Both the position numbers and the translations under genes were made by a program. The notes below the pieces were generated by a model, which saw only the letters and a list, made by a program, of their open reading frames with translations, searched no databases and was not told the origin of the DNA. A stretch of 64,000 nucleotides of DNA from assembly GCA_965240325.2 (NCBI GenBank), contig OZ251223.1, positions 4,402,001 through 4,466,000 of the forward strand, read 5' to 3'. Positions 1 to 12,865 of the stretch are shown here, piece by piece. Every line of letters starts with the position of its first letter. Within the stretch, counting starts at the first letter, position 1. Source of the stretch: Rebecca billardiae RCC1528 (Eukaryota; Haptophyta).

Positions 1-2303
<2,303 letters not shown>

Positions 2304-2612
2304 ACGAGGCGTGATCGACGCATGAGCGCGACTCCACGTGCACACCAGGCCACGCGGAGCTGACAGCCAGGGAGCACGGTGCGGGGCCGCGGATTCGTTC
2401 GGGCCGCTGCTGCTGACCGCTGTCCCCGGGGTCACCCCCCGCGCCGGCAGCGCCCGGGAGTAGGGCTGGAGGAGTAGGGTCCGAGTAGGGTTCGACCAGC
2501 GCCTGCGCGACGGCCGACAGGCGGGCGCGAGGCGTGATCTTCGCATGAGCGCAACTCTACGTGCACGCCAGGCCACGCGGAGCTGACAGCCCGAGGGAGC
2601 ACGGTGCCGAGG
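2304..2612. repeat. Direct repeat pair of about 80 bp
   Basis: Two similar segments, about 2304-2386 and 2527-2612, share the order GAGGCGTGATC, GCATGAGCGC, CACGTGCAC/ACGTGCACG, CCAGGCCACGCGGAGCTGAC and GGGAGCACGGTGC. They lie in the same orientation, about 220 bp apart. Between them is a short run of GAGTAGGG-type repeats (2456-2492). Function unknown. Confidence 0.75.
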
Positions 2613-3967
2613 TGCGAGGGCACCGGTGATCCGGTTCGCGCACTCGCCGCGCGTGCACGGGCAGCTGACACACCTCGATCAGGCTCGGCACGCGTTGCAG
2701 AGGCACGGCCAGCTCTGGGGACGTCACGCACCACCGTCGCCCGCGCAGCTCGTCCTCCTCGTAGAGTACCGTTCAGTTCCGAGGCGTAGCCCTCGCTCAG
2801 AGTCGACCGACGATGGACTCGGATCGTCGGCGCGCCTGCTCTCTCTCAATCAAGAGGAGTTCTGGGAGACCCCGGAAAGGCATGGCAAGGGCGGCGCGTG
2901 GTGAAGTCGAAGGCTCAGAGATCGATCAGTCCGGCATCAGGCGCCGCTGCCCCCGAGCTTGCGAGAGCCCGAACACAGGGCGGCGGCTGCGGCGCCGGCT
3001 CGCGGACAGGCGCCGGGGCCGCGCAAGGCCGCGCCGAGGCATCGACAGGGCGGCAGGGGCGGCGGGGGCGCGCGGAGTGAGCGGGGGCACGACGAACGCG
3101 ATGTCGACGGCAGTCGGGACCCGCCGCAGCCGCGCGCTCCAGGCGCCATTCGCCGCGCGCACCTGCCCATCGCCGTCCTCACCCGTCGGTCCTCGAGCCT
3201 CGTGCCCGTGGCTCGCCTCCAAACGCGGGCCGCCTCTGGTGGGCCGCCGGGCCACGCGCGCGCCCAACCAAGTCCGTTCGCGTCAGATAGTATTGAGATT
3301 CGCCGAGGTTGGCCCATCGGCTACTGACCCTTGCCTCGTCGGCTCCTGATACAGACACGGCGCGATTGAATAGTTGATTCAACTGATTCAAGGGACGTAC
3401 ATGGTCACATCGGTTCGCGGCAATCTGTATCTAGATACGTCATCGCTCCTTGGACCTTGCTGCAATCTCATTGGCCGAAAAAATCGCTTGTAACGGTTCG
3501 TTACGTTAGGGATCCTAAAGGGCGTGAAGTTTTTTGGACGGGCGTCACTCCACGCTTTACTATGAACTTGCCGTGGGCGCGACCTTTTTCGGCCGTGATG
3601 CATCGCTGCATCGGTTAGAGAGGGTCTCAACATTCGAAACTCGGTCTCCTCCAGCCATGAAAATCGTCCCCCGTCCCTTTTTTCTTGATCAAAGATCTTT
3701 TTGAAACGTTGTTCGGGCCCGCTGGTGCGGGCTCCACGCTGCGCGCTCCGCCCTGCACCGCGGGCCAGAAGCGCACGCGTGACGAGGACTGATGAGAGTG
3801 ATGAGGCGAGACGAATGGCGGCCGGCGGCAGAGTCGAAGAGCTGCGCGCGCGCGCCGCGTGCGCGTCGCCCACTGGCGGATACATAGCAGCCGCCTGCTG
3901 CCCTGCTGCGCATCATGGCTGCGTGCGGATGCACGCCGCAGCCCTGCTGCTAACCTCCGACTGCCGG
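2613..3967. other. No supported gene; 3' flank of the oxygenase
   Basis: This is 1.35 kb without a frame I can support. Composition falls toward AT at 3280-3720, just downstream of the minus-strand oxygenase stop, including a T-rich stretch near 3676-3700 that could belong to its 3' processing region. That role is a guess from position only. Confidence 0.5.
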
Positions 3968-5347
3968 TCACGTGGCGAAGGCCGCGGCGGTGCGTGCGGC
4001 GCGCTCGGCGGGCTGCTGCTCGTGGAACCAGCCTGAGCAGGCGAGCCGCTCGCGCCCGCGCGTGGGCAGCACCTCGTGCGGCAGCGCGACCGAGTCGAAG
4101 AGCACGAGCGTGCCCGCGGCGGGCGGCACGTCGACCACCCGCTCGCCCGGCGGCGCGAAGAGCGACTGCACAGGCAGCCCCGCCTGCGCGGCCGCGCGCG
4201 GGCTGGGCTGCGCGAGCACGCTGAAGCGCGCGCCGAGCTCGCGCGAGCGCATCAGCAGCTGGCGCACGAAGAAGTCGCCGCCGAGCACGTACAGCACGGG
4301 GTGCGCGTGGAAGTCGTCCGAGATGTACTCGCGCGCGCCCTCGCCCTCGGCGCCCTTGCCGCCGCCCCCGAGCGTGTAGAGCGCGCACGTGCCCGCGGGC
4401 CGCGCGTCGTCGAGGAAGACTGGGCGCTCGAGCGGGTCTGCGGCGCACGCGCGGAGCCAGCCCACCTGCAGGTCGCCCGCCGGCGCGGCGCCCACGCCGG
4501 CGGCGGGCGGCGCCGCGCGCTCGTACACGCGCAGCTCCCCGCCCGACTGCGCCGCGTCCCAGCCCTCGTTCAGGTAGAGCAGCCACGAGACAGAGCGGCG
4601 GCTGGGCGCCCTGCGGCCGCGCCGCCCCTTGAGCGCCTCGTGGTGCTCGTCCGTGTGGCGCGCGAGGGAGGCGCCCGGGCCGTACCGCGTGTAGCTCGCC
4701 TCGTGCGTGTGCGCGCGCGCGGCCGCGAGGCTCGGCCGCTCGAGGCCGCGCGCGAGCGCGCGCCGGAGCGCGTCCATCCGCGCGCCGAGGCGCGCGCGCG
4801 TGCGCGCGTCGCCGAGCGACGGGTCGACAAAGGGGCCGTCGGCGTCGGTGGAGGGGAAGTAGGCCGGGAGCACCGTGCGGTCGCGCGACGCGTCGAACTG
4901 CGCGGCGCCGCCCGACCCCGACTTCGCCGCGCCGTACGCCGCGAGCGCGTCCGCGCGGAAGAGGCCGCGCGCGCGCAGCGCCGCGGCGTCGGCGCGCAGC
5001 GCGCGCACGTCCTCCTCGGGGAGCCAGCCGGGGAGCACGGCGACGCGGCCGGCGCGGATGGATTCAATCGCCGCGCTCGGAAGCAGCACGTCGGCCGGCA
5101 CGGCGCGCGGCGCGAGCAGGCGCGGCGCGAGCAGCAGCCCGCCGCCGCCGCCCAGCACGCCCGCGAGCGCGTCGCGTCGGCCGAGCGCGCCGCCGGCGGA
5201 CGGGGCTGGCGCAGCGGCGCGCGCCGCATCCGCCAGCAGCAGTGGACCGAGCAGACGCGCGAGCCGGGCCCGCGGCAGCGACGCCGCGAACGCCGCGCGA
5301 GCGTGCGGGCGCGAGCGACACGCCACGGGCGCTCGCGGAATCGTCAT
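3968..5347 (-). CDS. 2-oxoglutarate/Fe(II)-dependent dioxygenase (prolyl-hydroxylase-like fold)
   Basis: The protein has 459 residues and probably hydroxylates a protein or small molecule using 2-oxoglutarate, Fe(II) and O2. The C-terminal half carries the double-stranded beta-helix signature: R-Y-G-P-G-A-S then H231-T-D233 as the first two iron ligands, W-L-L-Y-L-N-E-G-W, a G-G-E-L-R-V-Y strand, and L-P-H424-E-V with following arginines (430-434) as distal ligand and likely 2OG-binding residues. The N-terminal ~90 residues are Ala/Arg-rich and include R-R-D-A-L-A-G-V-L-G followed by a hydrophobic run, resembling a twin-arginine thylakoid signal behind a plastid transit peptide; this is inference. 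The start is the ATG at 5345-5347. The frame stays open upstream to 5602, but only by running into the arm of an inserted element. The substrate cannot be told. It is a single exon. Confidence 0.82.
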   Translation of the reverse strand: MTIPRAPVACRSRPHARAAFAASLPRARLARLLGPLLLADAARAAAPAPSAGGALGRRDALAGVLGGGGGLLLAPRLLAPRAVPADVLLPSAAIESIRAGRVAVLPGWLPEEDVRALRADAAALRARGLFRADALAAYGAAKSGSGGAAQFDASRDRTVLPAYFPSTDADGPFVDPSLGDARTRARLGARMDALRRALARGLERPSLAAARAHTHEASYTRYGPGASLARHTDEHHEALKGRRGRRAPSRRSVSWLLYLNEGWDAAQSGGELRVYERAAPPAAGVGAAPAGDLQVGWLRACAADPLERPVFLDDARPAGTCALYTLGGGGKGAEGEGAREYISDDFHAHPVLYVLGGDFFVRQLLMRSRELGARFSVLAQPSPRAAAQAGLPVQSLFAPPGERVVDVPPAAGTLVLFDSVALPHEVLPTRGRERLACSGWFHEQQPAERAARTAAAFAT

Positions 5348-5409
5348 TCGGCGGCTGGAGTGCGCGCGCTCTCGGGCGCTTGTCGTTAAATCATAGAATG
5401 AGTACAGGT

Positions 5410-8112
5410 TCAGCCGAGAGAGGTGGCATTGCCACCTCTCGCGCGAGTTGGGGAAACGTTGAGTTCCCGAGTTTTTACACGGGGCGGCAATTTCTGGCGC
5501 GCGCAATCTTCCGATTTTAAGGCGGTGGGTGGCGCCGCCGCCGTCGCGCTCTCGACGCGCGCGAGCTGCGCGCGCGCGGCGGCGGTTTTGGCCGCGCGGC
5601 ACTGGGCCGGCTGGGTCCGCACGGCCGAGGAGGCCACTCTTGCCGCGGTGGTCGTGGCGCGGGGACGTCCCCGCCGCTCGCCAACCTCCCGCGAGCGCCT
5701 CGCGCCGCCTCGCGCCGCCTTCACGCCATCTCCGCGCGCCAACTGCACGCTCTGGACGCCTCGGCGGCAGAGCCGCGCGCGGCGCGGTTGTGTGCCGTGT
5801 AGACTGGGCCCATGCGCGTCCGCTGTCGGTGCGCCCCGGCCACGCGCGCGCGCAGCCCAGACCTCTCGCCTCACGCGTCGCCGCCGAGCACGGCTGTGCA
5901 CCTCAGTCTGCCGTGGTGCCGCGCGCGCGGCCGAGCGAGCAGGCGACGCGTTGTGGAGCGTGTGACGCACGAGACGGGAAGGCGTCCGAGCGTCGGAGCC
6001 ACCGCTGACCGGCGGCGCGCACGCGATCGGCTTGAGCCATCGGCGCCGACGGCGCGCGCGCGCTGAGCCAGCTGAAGGCTTGTGCGCCATGGCACGGCAG
6101 CCGCCAATCGCGGCCTGCGGCCGTACTGTGCGGCAGGCGCGCTCGGTGCGGGCGCTTCGGGGCGTGGCCTCACGAGACCGGAGCCCCTGGAAGCGCGACG
6201 CCTATGAGCTCGCCCCGGCCTGAGTGAGCGCGCATCTGTCAGTGATCGGCACACGCAGCAGCACGGGGTGGCCGTCGTCATGAGCTCCGCGCTGAGCGCT
6301 CCCACGCTGGGTGTCGACCAGGCACAAAGAACAAGCGAGCATGCGCACTTTTGAAGTTCTCACCTGCATGGTGCGGCGCTAGGCGTGCACGGTCATGCTG
6401 GCGCATGCGAGACCATTCAGCAGGGCTGTGTGCGATGGCCGGCGGCGCAGGCGCCACGCGTGCGTGTGCGCTGTCTCCGTACCGGCGGAAGGCTGGGATA
6501 CCAGTATCCCACCCTTCACCTACGCTGACACCTTGAAAAGCTCGTGTCAGCCAGAAACGCGAGCTTCGAGCGCCGCGCGGCCAGGTAGCACGACCCACTA
6601 TTCAGCCCATGTAGTCGGATGACCTGAGCAGCAGTTGGCATCATCGCGCGTGGGCGCGCGCACACGCCACCTCGGGCCAACGTGAGAGTGCGTCGGGCGG
6701 GCGCGTGTGCGCACGAATCGAGTGTCAGCAGCAGCGCTCGCTCGCGCTCACCGAGGAGACATACTTGCTCGCTGGTCGTCTGGGTCAGCAGGCTACCAGC
6801 CGTGGTAGACGTTGCAGCAGATGGGATGGAAGGAGATACAGTCTCAAACTTCCTGGTAAGCAGTCGGTCTGCGCAGACGCGGCTGCTCCCGGCGCACAAG
6901 GACCGTGCGCCGTGAGAGAGAGAGCTGCCGTGGCGCGCCCACCTCGGAGTCAGCGGACCAGCAGCACTGCAACCATGGAACTGTGCGGTTCAACTGGAGG
7001 GTTACGACTTCTGACTGGTATAGTCACTCTCTCTGTCAATGGAAGCACGTGGCTGGCATCGGACAGACGCTCAGATGAAACGCGTTGAGGCAGGTGCGCG
7101 GCAGCATGCGAGTGCTCGCGTGCGTGCGCGCAAGAGCACACGGGCCAAGGTAAGTGCCGGGGGTCATACATCTACTCTTCACGCGGCGCCGTGCGGTGTG
7201 TCGTGGCGCGCTCAGCGCGGCCGTGTCAAGGCCATGGCTCATGACGACGGCCACCCCGTGCTGCTGCGTGTGCCGATCACTGACAGATGCGCGCTCACTC
7301 AGGCCGGGGCGAGCTCATATGCGTCGCGCTTCCAGGGGCTCCGGTCTCGTGAGGCCACGCCCCGAAGCACCCGCACCGAGCGCGCCTGCCGCACAGTACG
7401 GCCGCAGGCCGCGATTGGCGGCTGCCGTGCCATGGCGCACAAGCCTTCAGCTGGCTCAGCGCGCGCGCGCCGTCGGCGCCGATGGCTCAAGCCGATCGCG
7501 TGCGCGCCGCCGGTCAGCGGTGGCTCCGACGCTCGGACGCCTTCCCGTCCCGTGCGTCACACGCTCCACAACGCGTCGCCTGCTCGCTCGGCCGCGCGCG
7601 CGGCACCACGGCAGACTGAGGTGCACAGCCGTGCTCGGCGGCGACGCGTGAGGCGAGAGGTCTGGGCTGCGCGCGCGCGTGGCCGGGGCGCACCGACAGC
7701 GGACGCGCATGGGCCCAGTCTACACGGCACACAACCGCGCCGCGCGCGGCTCTGCCGCCGAGGCGTCCAGAGCGTGCAGTTGGCGCGCGGAGATGGCGTG
7801 AAGGCGGCGCGAGGCGGCGCGAGGCGCTCGCGGGAGGTTGGCGAGCGGCGGGGACGTCCCCGCGCCACGACCACCGCGGCAAGAGTGGCCTCCTCGGCCG
7901 TGCGGACCCAGCCGGCCCAGTGCCGCGCGGCCAAAACCGCCGCCGCGCGCGCGCAGCTCGCGCGCGTCGAGAGCGCGACGGCGGCGGCGCCACCCACCGC
8001 CTTAAAATCGGAAGATTGCGCGCGCCAGAAATTGCCGCCCCGTGTAAAAACTCGGGAACTCAACGTTTCCCCAACTCGCGCGAGAGGTGGCAATGCCACC
8101 TCTCTCGGCTGA
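5410..8112. mobile_element. Foldback element 1: 0.9-kb inverted arms, 4-bp target duplication
   Basis: Left arm 5410-6303 and right arm 7210-8112 are near-identical reverse complements; I see only scattered substitutions and one small indel near the inner edge. The tips are TCAGCCGAGAGAGGTGG and its complement, and a short palindrome AGGTGGCATTGCCACCT sits just inside each end. The flanking bases are AGGT at both sides (5406-5409 and 8113-8116), a 4-bp target-site duplication. The 0.9-kb spacer (6304-7209) has no recognisable gene. Open frames inside the arms are Arg/Ala-rich in every frame and look like composition artefacts. The left tip lies 62 bp upstream of the ATG of the oxygenase gene, so the element now forms its promoter side. 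Superfamily undetermined. Confidence 0.88.
6304..7209. other. Spacer of foldback element 1, no supported gene
   Basis: Nine hundred bases between the arms. Frames of up to about 127 codons exist on both strands but none is recognisable and none dominates. Confidence 0.5.
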
Positions 8113-8882
8113 AGGTGGATACGGGTGATCTGGACAGTGGCCGACCCAACTCACGCGGAGGCCTCCCTTGGAGCATTGGGGTCGAAGGGGCGCCAGGGAC
8201 GGACTTCAGGGGGTCCCTGGAGTTCCGCCGCAGCGCGCTTTCTGCGCTGCGGGCCCGTCTCCGCGCGTGGCGGCCGCAATGGCACTGTCCAATTAGCCCC
8301 TGGCACTGGCTGAGGCATGGGAATCGAGCTCAGAGACGCGCGCGCGGAGGAAAAGCGTGTGCAGCGGCTCGGACGGTTGCTCTTGGACCTACCCACGCCA
8401 GCGCAACCGCGCCTTGCCTCGGAGTCCGCCCTTCCTGAGTCCGCGCACACGCCTTGCGGCTTGAAACGCTGGCGTTCGCCCTTGTGCGCGGGACTCACGA
8501 AACAAGGCGAAGGCGGCGAGAAGCGCGACCTGGCGCGTGCGCAGACGACGTCTCACGACCAGGTGAGTTCAGCGAACATCGTGCGCCGTCGTGGCGACCC
8601 GCCAGTGGGCGCTCGTGCTCGTTCGCCCACGAGCCCTCGCCACGAGGCCCGCCGCCCGCTGAGTGTCCAGATAGCCCCTGTGTCCAGTTAGCCCGTATCC
8701 ACCTGTAGATCAGTCCGTTGCGTCGTCCTCTGGGCTCGCCGTTGCTCTTTTCTGCCGCCTTTTCGTGATGAATCTGCGCGAATAGACCACAAAAGACAGC
8801 CTTGCCGTTGACGCTGAACTTCCGGTGAACTTCGTTCGTGACTTCGTGCGGTGAGCGGTCGTGCCGCCGTCGTGCGAGCTCA

Positions 8883-9533
8883 ATGGCAGATGTTGTGTCC
8901 ATGAAGGACGGCGGGGGGGAGAAGGAGTGCACGTGGCGGCACCAAACACTCTGGTGGGCAGGTGTGCTCGGCCTTCTCTGCTTTGTGACAGGCTGCATAC
9001 TGCTGCCCATCGGCGGACCCATGCTCGGCAGCGGCGCCGGCGCCGACCCAGCGGCCGATTTTGAAGAGCTCGGCCGCGCGTGCACGCTGACCGAGGTCAA
9101 GCACGTCCCGCGCGAGGGGCAGGAGGGGGGCGGAAAGAACCAGGCGCCGAAGACGGTATGCTATGACGCGTACTTCTACACCTTCACGTACGAGGGCCGC
9201 GCGTACGACGAGCGCAATCACGAGCGCAAGCGGTGCGATCGCCCATGCGGCGACTGCGGTGCTGCACTCGATCCAGACTTTGTGGAAGGAGAGGTGGTAG
9301 AGTGCTGGCGCGCCACAGCGCCGGTGAACCAGCGGGCGTACAAGTGCGGCAACCCGGGATGCTACAAGATTTACGAGCCTGCTGCCGAGCTCGCGGGCAC
9401 CATGCAGGTCGCGATCAGCCTGCTGGTCTCGGGCGCGGTGCTGCTCGTGTTTGGCGTGGGGTGTGTTGGCCTCGCGTACCACATGTATGTGCAGCTGCGT
9501 ACGGCGGGATACACGAAGCCTTGCTCGTGCTGA
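8883..9533 (+). CDS. Two-pass membrane protein with cysteine-rich lumenal/extracellular loop
   Basis: The protein has 216 residues. I chose the ATG at 8883 (M-A-D-V-V-S-M); the frame extends 45 nt upstream only to a GTG. One membrane segment lies at about residues 22-45 (W-W-A-G-V-L-G-L-L-C-F-V-T-G) and a second at about 172-198. The loop between them carries eight cysteines, including C-D-R-P-C-G-D-C and C-G-N-P-G-C, consistent with four disulfides or a metal site, and has charged, Tyr-rich stretches. The tail ends C-S-C. The size and two-helix layout resemble small eukaryotic membrane proteins of unknown function (DUF3592-like arrangement), but I cannot assign a family. It is a single exon with no functional partner nearby. 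Confidence 0.72.
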   Translation: MADVVSMKDGGGEKECTWRHQTLWWAGVLGLLCFVTGCILLPIGGPMLGSGAGADPAADFEELGRACTLTEVKHVPREGQEGGGKNQAPKTVCYDAYFYTFTYEGRAYDERNHERKRCDRPCGDCGAALDPDFVEGEVVECWRATAPVNQRAYKCGNPGCYKIYEPAAELAGTMQVAISLLVSGAVLLVFGVGCVGLAYHMYVQLRTAGYTKPCSC

Positions 9534-9566
9534 TCGTGCGCACAGGGACCACGATGCTGCTCGCTA

Positions 9567-10030
9567 CAGGCAATCGCGGGCAATAAGGAGCTGTCACTGT
9601 CAATAAGAAACTGGGGCTTGCTATCATTATCATCAATGCGGATCTGGCCTAGAAACTGCTAAGACTAGCGATTGGCTGGTTCGCTATACGCATAGTCACA
9701 CTAAGAAACCGGGACTACGTCGTCGCGGCTCAGACGCGAGTGGTCCGCCGAGGCGCAGTGCCCGTGTGGCGTGTCGGGGCCACGCAGCGCGCGGCCCGAC
9801 CGTACGAGTAGCTAGTGACACTCACCGCGTAGCCGCGTGGGCCGGCCGCAACTGAGTCCCCGCGGACTTCTCCGACCGTCCTGATGAGTAGTAGCTAGTG
9901 ATGACTGACTCGTCCTGGCCAGTGGCAGTGCGCACCGCCGCAGCATCCGTGCAACATCATGATGCCGCCAGATTTCAGCTCATCCAAAATATGGCCCAAT
10001 TGTTTTCTTCGGCTCGCCGGCCGGGCCAAA
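9567..10030. repeat. Dispersed repeat B, copy 1
   Basis: The block starts with the 21-mer CAGGCAATCGCGGGCAATAAG and continues through AGAAACTGGGGCTTGCTATC, GACTAGCGATTGGCTGGTTC and GCTATACGCATAGTCACAC to CGGCTCGCCGGCCGGGCC. A shorter, diverged copy lies on the other strand at about 36908-37214, and the 21-mer recurs at 36738-36758 (+) and 45883-45903 (-). No protein is encoded. It looks like an interspersed non-autonomous repeat whose ends I could not fix. Confidence 0.75.
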
Positions 10031-10127
10031 ATATGATCTAGTATTCTTCTTCTTCTTATTATTATATATAGTATAAACGCTGCGTATATATGTAGGGGGT
10101 CGCTCGGCCGCGGCGGCATCTGCCGTC

Positions 10128-10294
10128 GCCGCCGCGTGCCCCAGGCCGAGGCCGGTGCTCCATCCCGGCCCCGCTCCCGTAGGGGGGCAGGGCTGCGGGT
10201 GGCGCACTGTCTGACCTGGACGGAAGGCGCGGACGCATTCTATGTGTCTGTTGCACTCTGAGCCTGACGCTTGTCCGATGCTGCCACGTCGTCA
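10128..10294. repeat. Dispersed repeat A, copy 2
   Basis: This is the second, nearly identical copy of the unit at 155-321. It is followed by a short AT tract (10295-10316) and preceded by AT-rich sequence at 10062-10092. The high identity implies recent spread or conversion. Confidence 0.88.
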
Positions 10295-10316
10295 AATATA
10301 TATATATCATTATATA

Positions 10317-11479
10317 TGTGGTGGGTGGGTGAGTTAGAGTCGGCCACTCGAGCGACTTCGTGTCTGGCGAGGCAGATCGCGCCAGTGCGTGGCGCGAGGC
10401 AGATCGACGCTCGCCTGCCTCGGGAGCCGCTTAAGCGAGGGCAGCTAACTAAGCTAGTAAAGCCGCAGCCGCGAACTTCACGAAAGCCAAATAAATGTCT
10501 GCCGGGCGGCCCGCCGCCCGTTCTTGCGCACGGTGACAAGGGCGCGCGAGGGCGCTTCCTCACTATCTCGAAGACGGAAGAGCGCTGCGCGCGGCGTCGC
10601 GTTGGCGGCGGCAGCGGCGCTGCAGCCGGGTGCATCTTGCCCATTCTGCGTGGCGGCGTGCGCTCATCATTACCGGCCTCGGCCGCCACCATGCATGCCA
10701 TGCGCAGCGACCGGGCGTGTCGCCTTCTGGCTTCTTGACGGGCAGTGCACACGCCCTTGCAAGCGCACAGCCGTGACTAAGCAGTAAGTGAGTCATTCCG
10801 GGCGTGACACTAGCTGACTAGAGCCGAGCCACTTAATCGGGGCCCGGGCCGCATATTTCAGATCTCTCATCTAGGCCGTCAATCAGTGCCCATCTCGACG
10901 CGCCGACGTGACCGATCAGTGGGCGCGCACGCAACTGCACTAAGCGGTCATTGCCGCCAGTCCGCTCCGGCGCTGTTATTCGGAATCCTGACGAGGCTCG
11001 CTGGTGACTAGTCACTACGCGGGCCGCGGCCGATGGCCCGACTGTGGCTATGCGGATTCTCACTCTCGGGATTGCGCGCCATCTTAGCAGATGGCCCAGC
11101 GCCGGCGACTCACGCCGCGCACGGGCGAGCGCGCTTGCAGCAGTTGCCCATGTATGTCCCGACGTGCCTAGCTCGAGAGCGCCTCGAAACTCGCCCTGCT
11201 GCATGCGGGCCATTCGCGCAGCCTCCGGAGCGCGCGGCCGCCGCAGCCGGCCCCGGCGGCCCCGGGCGGGCCGAGTGCCGGGCCGGGCGTAATGCAACAG
11301 GCCTGCGCGGCGGAGAGAGGCGAGTGTGCGGGGCGAGAAGGGGCGGGGACGATCCCCTGTGCCTCCCGGTGCCATCCGGCCTGCGCGCGCGTGCGTGCGC
11401 TGAGGGCCGCGCGTCAGCCTGCGCGGCGCGCGTGGTGCGGGACCGCGACGTTGACGCTCTCAGAATTCCTAAATGCGTG
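10317..11479. other. No supported gene
   Basis: The 1.16-kb stretch between repeat A copy 2 and foldback element 2 contains only short overlapping GC-driven frames. I see no domain, RNA gene or repeat. Confidence 0.5.
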
Positions 11480-12598
11480 AGTACTCAAGGGAGGTCCGGG
11501 CCGGGAGCTCCCAGCGAGCGGCCAGCGCGACATCACCTCAAGGTTTTTTCCTGAGCGCCGGGCGGCAGCGGCGGCGAGGGCGGTGCTCCGCTGGCGGGGC
11601 GCGCACGGGGCACGGCGCTGCGGGCGCGGATGTGCCCGCAGAGCCGGCGCGTGCGGACGGGCTGTTGCGGGAGAGCATCTGGCGCCCTCCTGCGCCGCGC
11701 GCATTGCGCCACGCCTCTTTCGCCTTGACTCAGGGCAGCGCGCACATGCGCGCCGCGTCAAGGCCAGCCTTGCCGCGCCGCAGCCGACCGCGCGCGCGCC
11801 GTGCGCGGCGTGGTCGGGAAGGAACGGGCGTGGCTGCCGGGCGAGATGGCGACATCACGTGCGCACGCCATGCCGCCCCGCCACGCCTTGACGAGCGTGT
11901 CGCCGGTCCGTTTGCACGCCTCTTCGAGTTGTCTCAAATGGTCTGCACGGCCTCGCGGTCGCGACCCTTGTCGGGACGATCATTGAGACACAGAACAGTG
12001 CCAGACGGGCACGCGGACTACTCTTACATGAATGTCCATCACCACGTGGCCATGTAGAAGTGCTGGGTGCGACGCTTTCCTCGCGCTGATGCACTTTCAT
12101 CATCTTTTTCGAGCTCAGGTCTGGCTTCAGGCACGGCAAGAAATCAGCACTCGTCAACAGCTGTGCGGATCCGTTATCGCGCCCTTTCGCGGCGCCGCGG
12201 GACGACATGGCGTGCGCACGTGATGTCGCCATCTCGCCCGGCAGCCGCGCCCGTTCCTTCCCGACCACGCCGCGCACGGCGCGCGTGCGGTCGGCTGCGG
12301 CGCGGCAAGGCTGGCCTTGACGCAGCGCGCATGTGCGCGCTGCCCTGAGTCAAGGCGAAAGAGGCGTGGCGCAATGCGCGCGGCGCAGGAGGGCGCCAGA
12401 TGCTCTCCCGCAACAGCCCGTCCGCACGCGCCGGCTCTGCGGACACATCCGCGCCCGCAGCGCCGTGCCCCGTGCGCGCCCCGCCAGCGGAGCACCGCCC
12501 TCGCCGCCGCTGCCGCCCGGCGCTCAGGAAAAACCTTGAGGTGATGTCGCGCTGGCCGCTCGCTGGGAGCTCCCGGCCCGGACCTCCCTTGGAGTACT
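11480..12598. mobile_element. Foldback element 2: 0.39-kb inverted arms
   Basis: Left arm 11480-11872 and right arm 12205-12598 are near-identical reverse complements around a 332-bp spacer. The tips are AGTACTC(C)AAGGGAGGTCCGG and its complement, with a one-base difference near the end. No clear target-site duplication flanks it. The spacer (11873-12204) encodes nothing recognisable. The right tip is 268 bp upstream of the start codon of the giant surface-protein gene. The tips differ from those of foldback element 1, so they are not evidently one family. Confidence 0.85.
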
Positions 12599-12865
12599 AG
12601 ATCAATAATGGGCCGGCTTTGTCCGCGCCCTACTATCATACCCCCATACCAAGACTATTTTCGTCCTCCCAATGGTCGTAAGATCGAGGGGGAATCTAGC
12701 CAAATTCATGGGTGCTGATCCGAACGGAATGCGTTCGCATGAGGCGGCTTATTAATCACAGCGCCCTTTTACCCAAGTGGTTGTGTGCCCGCCACGACCA
12801 GCGGATCACCATTCACCCCGAATCAACGTCGCTAGCGGGGTCCGCCGTACGCTAGAGCCAGGGCC

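Larger units (their letters stand above)
5403..8707. mobile_element. Older TIR element, split by the nested inverted-repeat element
   Basis: If 5410-8116 is removed, the left end reads TACAGGTGGATACGGG followed by TGATCTGGACAG. The reverse complement of the right end (8707 backwards) begins with the same TACAGGTGGATACGGG followed by CTAACTGGACAC. So the remaining pieces 5403-5409 and 8113-8707 are one element of about 600 bp with imperfect TIRs. If its tips are CAGG...CCTG it is flanked by TA on both sides. Subterminal motifs of the type TGTCCARTTAGCCC recur at about 8286, 8665 and 8681. It encodes no transposase, so it looks non-autonomous (MITE-like). Confidence 0.72.

Noticed and set aside
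5410-6305. Arg/Ala-rich frames in the arms of foldback element 1 as possible transposon proteins
   Set aside because: They are mirrored in all frames with no domain, and their composition is that of untranslated GC-rich DNA.
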